Origin: Crystallibacter sulfonylureivorans_A
GTDB taxonomy: Bacteria; Actinomycetota; Actinomycetes; Actinomycetales; Micrococcaceae
NCBI RefSeq assembly: GCF_047607445.1
Contig: NZ_JBLKRT010000022.1
Coordinates: forward strand, 1 to 64,000
Reading direction: 5' to 3'
DNA length: 64,000 nucleotides
Of the stretch, positions 60,849-64,000 are shown piece after piece; the first letter of the stretch is position 1, and each line of letters begins with the position of its first letter. A program made the translations under genes and the position numbers. Under the pieces are notes generated by a model. That model saw only the letters and a program-made list of their open reading frames with translations. It did not search any database and was not told the origin of the DNA.

Positions 60849-60871
60849 TAACAACTGTGAAGCAGTTGTTA
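60849..60871. promoter_or_regulatory. Nine-bp inverted repeat upstream of the liv operon
   Basis: TAACAACTG and CAGTTGTTA are perfect complements around TGAAG, about 140 bases before the livH start. It is a good candidate operator or a transcription-stopping hairpin. The surrounding 60720-60900 stretch is AT-richer than average, as promoters are. Confidence 0.5.
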
Positions 60872-60904
60872 AGCAAGGGTAAAACGTTAGGGCGCCACGG
60901 GGCA

Positions 60905-61005
60905 GGTTGGCTACAGAGAGCGGCGCGAACCTAGGCTGGCGATCCTGTCCGGGCGGCTACTGAGAGCGGGTCGGACCAAGGCTGGCGCTCCTGCCCGGCG
61001 GCTAC
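60905..61005. repeat. Two degenerate 48-bp repeats adjoining the groES-like 3' end
   Basis: Units at about 60905-60952 and 60951-60998 share GGCTAC.GAGAGCGG and AGGCTGGCG.TCCTG.CCGG. The next GGCTACAAATAGAG is the 3' end of the GroES-like gene itself, so the repeat unit seems to have spread from the gene end. Confidence 0.6.
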
Positions 61006-61358
61006 AAATAGAGCCCGGTGCTGCTGTCCGCTTCCTCTGGCTGGGACACCGCGTGGATGTCGCGCTCTCGGAGCAGGGTGTAGTCGGTGGCGTTGACCTC
61101 GACCTCCGCGCGGTCCTCCGGATCGAAGAGCACGCGGTCGCCCACAGCTACCTGGCGCACTTGCGGCCCGGCGGCTACCACCTCTGCCCACGCCAAGCGT
61201 TTGCCCATCACTGCGGTGGCCGGAATGACAATCCCGGATGATGAACGGCGCTCGCTGCTGTCCTGGTCCGGGGCCACCAAAAGACGGTCATGGAGCATCC
61301 GCAGGGGCAGTTTGTCCTGCGCGGAGGGGCGCGGCTTGTTGGAAGGACTGGGAGTCAC
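61002..61358 (-). CDS. GroES-family co-chaperonin-like protein
   Basis: The protein has 118 residues, longer than standard GroES (about 97). The Cpn10 fold pattern is visible in LRMLHDRLLVAP (19-30), a mobile-loop-like SSERRSSSGIVIPATA (34-49), and VGDRVLFDPEDRAEVEVNATDYTLLRERDI (72-101). No groEL is next to it. The GTG start follows a TAGAAT -10 element by seven bases without a Shine-Dalgarno sequence. It may modulate a chaperonin encoded elsewhere, or have a separate role. Confidence 0.82.
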   Translation of the reverse strand: MTPSPSNKPRPSAQDKLPLRMLHDRLLVAPDQDSSERRSSSGIVIPATAVMGKRLAWAEVVAAGPQVRQVAVGDRVLFDPEDRAEVEVNATDYTLLRERDIHAVSQPEEADSSTGLYL

Positions 61359-61364
61359 CGGAGC

Positions 61365-61370
61365 ATTCTA
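61365..61370 (-). promoter_or_regulatory. -10 element of the groES-like gene (leaderless promoter)
   Basis: TAGAAT on the minus strand (61370-61365) places the transcription start on or next to the GTG at 61358. The 17-bp repeats upstream begin 34 bases further out. Confidence 0.6.
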
Positions 61371-61404
61371 CCCGCGGCGGGCTCCGCCCCGGACGCGGCT
61401 GTTT

Positions 61405-61488
61405 GCCGCGGGTGCTGCTTCGCCGCGGGTGCTGCTTCGCCGCGGGTGCTGCTTCGCCGCGGGTGCTGCTTCGCCGCGGGGATGCTCC
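61405..61488. repeat. Five 17-bp tandem repeats upstream of the groES-like promoter
   Basis: Units of CGCCGCGGGTGCTGCTT occur in tandem. Three are identical, the first has a variant start and the last diverges after CGCCGCGGGG. The period is not a multiple of three and no gene covers it. It occupies the space between the divergent groES-like and Bax-inhibitor-type genes. Confidence 0.9.
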
Positions 61489-61625
61489 GCCCGAGTCGGC
61501 GCATCGGGCCGCAATGCGGTGTCCGGAAGAGTTCACCGGCACGTTATGGAATTTTCCGCGGTGTCGTTCGTTGGGATTGGTAGTGTAATCACTAGCTCGC
61601 CCCCCTGACGATGGAGGACAACAAG

Positions 61626-62468
61626 ATGGCAATCGGAGGAAATCCGGTTTTCAACAATCCCAACGCGTTCCGCAGCTCGCCAGCGGGATCTGCGGCCGCC
61701 GGCTCGACCGCGCTGGCCGGCCAGACGCAACTGACCAGCCAGCAGTTGCAGGACCTGTACAACCAGCCGTCCGCTGGCCCTGCCCAGACTGGCCGGATGA
61801 CCTACGACGATGTCATCTTCAAGACTTTGGCCTGCCTGTCCCTGGTGGTCGTGGGCGGCGCCATCGGCTGGATGTTCCCGATCCTGATGATCCCGGGCAT
61901 GATCGTCGGCCTGGTGCTCGGCCTGGTCAACGCCTTCAAGAAGGAGCCGTCCAAGGGGCTCATCCTGGCGTACGCAGGCGCCGAGGGCCTGTTCGTCGGC
62001 GGGCTGTCCATGTTTATTGACGGCATGTACCCGGGCGTCGCCCCGCAGGCCGTGCTGGGCACCGTGTGCGTCTTCGCCGTCACCTTGCTGCTGTTCAAGA
62101 GCGGCAAGGTCCGGGCCACGCCGAAGGCCATGCGCTTCTTCATGATTGCGCTGCTGGGCTACGCACTCTTCTCGCTGGTGAACCTCGGCCTGATGTGGTT
62201 TGGCGTGCTGGACAACCAGTGGGGCATGCGCGGCGCTGAGATCAGCATCATGGGCATCAGCATCCCGCTGGGCGTCATCATCGGTCTGATCGCCATCGGA
62301 CTGGCCGCCTTCTCGCTGATCGTCGATTTCACCTCGATCGAGCAGGGTGTCAAACAGGGCGTGGACCGCAAGTACTCGTGGACGGCGGCCTTCGGTCTGA
62401 CCGTGACCTTGATTTGGCTGTACGTGGAGATCCTTCGCCTGCTCGCCATTCTGCGCGGCGACGAATAG
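61626..62468 (+). CDS. Bax inhibitor-1 / YccA family membrane protein
   Basis: The protein has 280 residues from ATG 61626, with GGAGG eight bases upstream (61613-61617); ATG 61611 lacks such a site. A polar N-terminus of about 60 residues precedes seven membrane segments. The stretches AGAEGLFVGGLSMFID and IVDFTSIEQGVKQGVDRKYSWTAAFGL are typical of the actinobacterial branch. BI-1 proteins are pH-sensitive calcium leak channels in the studied cases; the role here is unknown. A strong terminator follows. Confidence 0.9.
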   Translation: MAIGGNPVFNNPNAFRSSPAGSAAAGSTALAGQTQLTSQQLQDLYNQPSAGPAQTGRMTYDDVIFKTLACLSLVVVGGAIGWMFPILMIPGMIVGLVLGLVNAFKKEPSKGLILAYAGAEGLFVGGLSMFIDGMYPGVAPQAVLGTVCVFAVTLLLFKSGKVRATPKAMRFFMIALLGYALFSLVNLGLMWFGVLDNQWGMRGAEISIMGISIPLGVIIGLIAIGLAAFSLIVDFTSIEQGVKQGVDRKYSWTAAFGLTVTLIWLYVEILRLLAILRGDE

Positions 62469-62485
62469 CCCACAGTTTCCTTTTG

Positions 62486-62516
62486 AACCGACCCCGGCCC
62501 AGTGCCGGGGTCGGTT
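62486..62516 (+). terminator. Terminator after the Bax-inhibitor-1-type gene
   Basis: A perfect 13-bp stem (AACCGACCCCGGC and its complement) with a CCAGT loop is followed by GTTT. It lies 18 bases after the stop codon. Confidence 0.9.
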
Positions 62517-62546
62517 GTTTAAGCGGCAGCCGGTACGGTGGACCCT

Positions 62547-63473
62547 ATGACGCGGGAGCGCGGCCACGGAGCCACCGGAGAACAGTTTGAACTACGGCGC
62601 GCCGGATCGCGGGCCGTGATCACCGAGCTGGCGGGCAGCCTCCGGCTGTTCGAAAAGCACGGCGTGCAGCTGACCGAAACGTACGATGACGATCGCATCC
62701 CGCCGTCGGCCTGCGGCATCCTGCTGGCGCCGTGGCCCAATCGGGTGGCGGAAGGCCGCTGGACACTCGACGGCGACGCCCAGCAACTCGACATCACGGA
62801 ACCGGGACGCGGACACGCCATCCACGGGCTACTCCGCAATACCGGCTACCGGCTGGTTGAACGGAGCGAGCACCGCGTGGTGCTGCGTGCCGAGATCTTC
62901 CCGCAGCACGGGTACCCCTTCCGGCTCAGCCACAGTGCCGAATACTCCCTGGACCAGGCCGGTGACCTGGCCGTGCGGCAGGAGCTGCTGAATCTGTCCG
63001 GCGCGGCGGCACCGGTGGCGCTGGGTGCCCATCCATTCCTTCGGCTGGGAGACGAACCTGCCGACCGGTTGACGTTGACGGTCCCCGCCGCACGGTACTT
63101 CCCGGCGGATCCGCAGACCATGATTCCGGCGGCAGATGTCCCGGTCGATAAGCAGACCGATCTGCGCGGGGGTGCCCGGCTGGCGGAACAGGCGATGGAC
63201 CGTGCCTATACCGGGCTGTCTGCCGGGGCTAGCGGTCGGGTGGTGAGCACCTTGGTGTCGGATAGCGGTTCGTGGGTCGGTCTGTGGCAGGACGAAACAT
63301 TCCAGTACGTGCATATATTCGTCACGTCCAAGTACCCGGGGAGGGCCTGCGCGCTGGCGGTGGAACCGATGACGGCGCCGGCGGACAGCTTCAATTCCGG
63401 CACCGGGCTGACATGGTTGCGGCCCGGCGCTTCCTTCGGCGGCAACTGGGGCATTACGGCGCAGCTTCACTGA
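62547..63473 (+). CDS. Aldose 1-epimerase family protein
   Basis: The protein has 308 residues from ATG 62547, eight bases after TACGGT. Family landmarks are LLAPWPNRVAEGRW, HAIHGLLRNTGY (probable catalytic His), VALGAHPFLRLG (second His) and VEPMTAPADSFNSGTGL (catalytic Glu region). It interconverts anomers of hexoses or related sugars. An upstream in-frame GTG (62538) overlaps the -10 element and is rejected. Confidence 0.9.
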   Translation: MTRERGHGATGEQFELRRAGSRAVITELAGSLRLFEKHGVQLTETYDDDRIPPSACGILLAPWPNRVAEGRWTLDGDAQQLDITEPGRGHAIHGLLRNTGYRLVERSEHRVVLRAEIFPQHGYPFRLSHSAEYSLDQAGDLAVRQELLNLSGAAAPVALGAHPFLRLGDEPADRLTLTVPAARYFPADPQTMIPAADVPVDKQTDLRGGARLAEQAMDRAYTGLSAGASGRVVSTLVSDSGSWVGLWQDETFQYVHIFVTSKYPGRACALAVEPMTAPADSFNSGTGLTWLRPGASFGGNWGITAQLH

Positions 63474-63510
63474 ACACATGTCGGGGTGACAATATGAAAC
63501 TATTGGGTCT

Positions 63511-64000
63511 ATGAACCGGTCATTCCCCGAAAACCGCCCGCTGCCGGCGGGACGATCGGCGGGCACCGACGGCAGGCACCATGTGCGCGAGGACGTGCCC
63601 TATGCGCTGCGGATCAGCGCGGCGTGGGCTTGGCGGGTGGGCCTGATCCTGGTTGTCGGCGGACTGTTGGTCTGGCTGCTCAGCTTCGTCTCGCTGCTGA
63701 TCATCCCGCTGATGGTCGCGGCCTTGATTTCCGCCCTGATTTCACCGGTGGTTCGGTTCCTGCGCAAGGCCAAGGTGCCCAAGAGCCTGGCCGTGGCCAT
63801 CACCATCCTCGGTTTCCTCGGCTTGATCGGCGGCGCGCTCTCCTTGGTTGGCCGGCAGCTTTACATCGGCTTCAGCGAGCTGTGGGACCAGGTGCTCCAA
63901 GGCATTGGCCAGGTGCAAGACTGGCTGACCAATGGTCCGCTCCGGCTGACCAACGAACAGCTCAACTCCTACCTGAACGAAGCCTTGCAGCAACTGCAGA
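63511..64000 (+). CDS. AI-2E family (YdiK/PerM-type) transporter, N-terminal part
   Basis: The first 163 residues are in the window and the gene continues past the edge. A polar N-terminus of about 30 residues (RPLPAGRSAGTDGRH) is followed by two or three membrane helices (about 42-62, 65-82 and 92-114; RVGLILVVGGLLVWLLS and LLIIPLMVAALISALISPVV). Then comes the long extracytoplasmic region that is typical before the second half of AI-2E permeases. The family includes autoinducer exporters and Na+(Li+)/H+ antiporters; the substrate is unknown. Confidence 0.85.
   Translation, partial: MNRSFPENRPLPAGRSAGTDGRHHVREDVPYALRISAAWAWRVGLILVVGGLLVWLLSFVSLLIIPLMVAALISALISPVVRFLRKAKVPKSLAVAITILGFLGLIGGALSLVGRQLYIGFSELWDQVLQGIGQVQDWLTNGPLRLTNEQLNSYLNEALQQLQ

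Noticed and set aside
61405..61488. CRISPR-like array between the groES-like and Bax-inhibitor genes
   Set aside because: The 17-bp units touch each other, with no spacers and no cas genes anywhere in the window.

Overview
The window is high-GC DNA with actinobacterial gene content. The eno, ftsB-type, DUF501, ppx, subtilisin-type protease and ndh run, sdhCDAB, frequent GTG/TTG starts and apparently leaderless promoters all fit Arthrobacter or a close Micrococcaceae relative. That placement is inferred from gene content, not from a database search. Coding density is high and no rRNA, CRISPR array or prophage is visible.

Layout. 1-1.08 kb: the end of glyA, then folD (one-carbon metabolism), closed by a terminator. 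1.2-4.4 kb: an accessory patch. An IS481-type insertion sequence with a 15-bp target duplication sits in the middle of a long inverted repeat. Next to it are an array of degenerate CTGTGGATAA-like motifs, an endonuclease-like (DUF559/AbiEi-type) gene, a leftover 3' end of a paralogue of that gene, and degenerate repeats. 4.4-12 kb: a probable aromatic-catabolism module with an MHS transporter, two LysR regulators, a ferredoxin reductase, two tandem [2Fe-2S] ferredoxins and a cytochrome P450. 11.9-22.8 kb: a form I aerobic CO dehydrogenase cluster (coxM-S-L plus maturation genes) with a divergent LysR gene.

22.8-30 kb: an ABC-2 exporter, a small membrane protein, exonuclease III, trpS, a 2'-5' RNA ligase-like protein and a YihY-type membrane protein. 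30-33.8 kb: sdhCDAB. 34-36.5 kb: a mannose-1-phosphate guanylyltransferase and an M20 amidohydrolase. 36.7-46.2 kb: nucleoside uptake and salvage (BMP lipoprotein, ATPase, two permeases, cytidine deaminase, thymidine phosphorylase, then DedA and adenosine deaminase). 46.2-54.2 kb: a MazG-type protein carrying a 33-bp tandem repeat, enolase, a divisome protein, DUF501, Ppx/GppA, a membrane-anchored subtilase and NADH dehydrogenase II behind a candidate Rex operator. 54.2-60.7 kb: a truncated acetyltransferase running into a compact tRNA with a UAA anticodon, then a branched-chain amino-acid-type ABC system whose binding-protein gene converges on the livHMGF operon. 61-64 kb: a GroES-like protein, a Bax-inhibitor-1 family protein, aldose 1-epimerase and the start of an AI-2E family transporter.

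A recurring feature is repeat expansion. There are in-frame insertions in the MazG protein, the XdhC-YHS protein, the ferredoxin reductase and CoxG. Degenerate tandem repeats of about 17, 19, 48 and 78 bp lie in several intergenic gaps, mostly at gene 3' ends. The best candidates for something undescribed are the motif array with its endonuclease-like gene (2.65-4.2 kb) and the repeat-bearing MazG protein. The metabolic regions are mostly recognisable.
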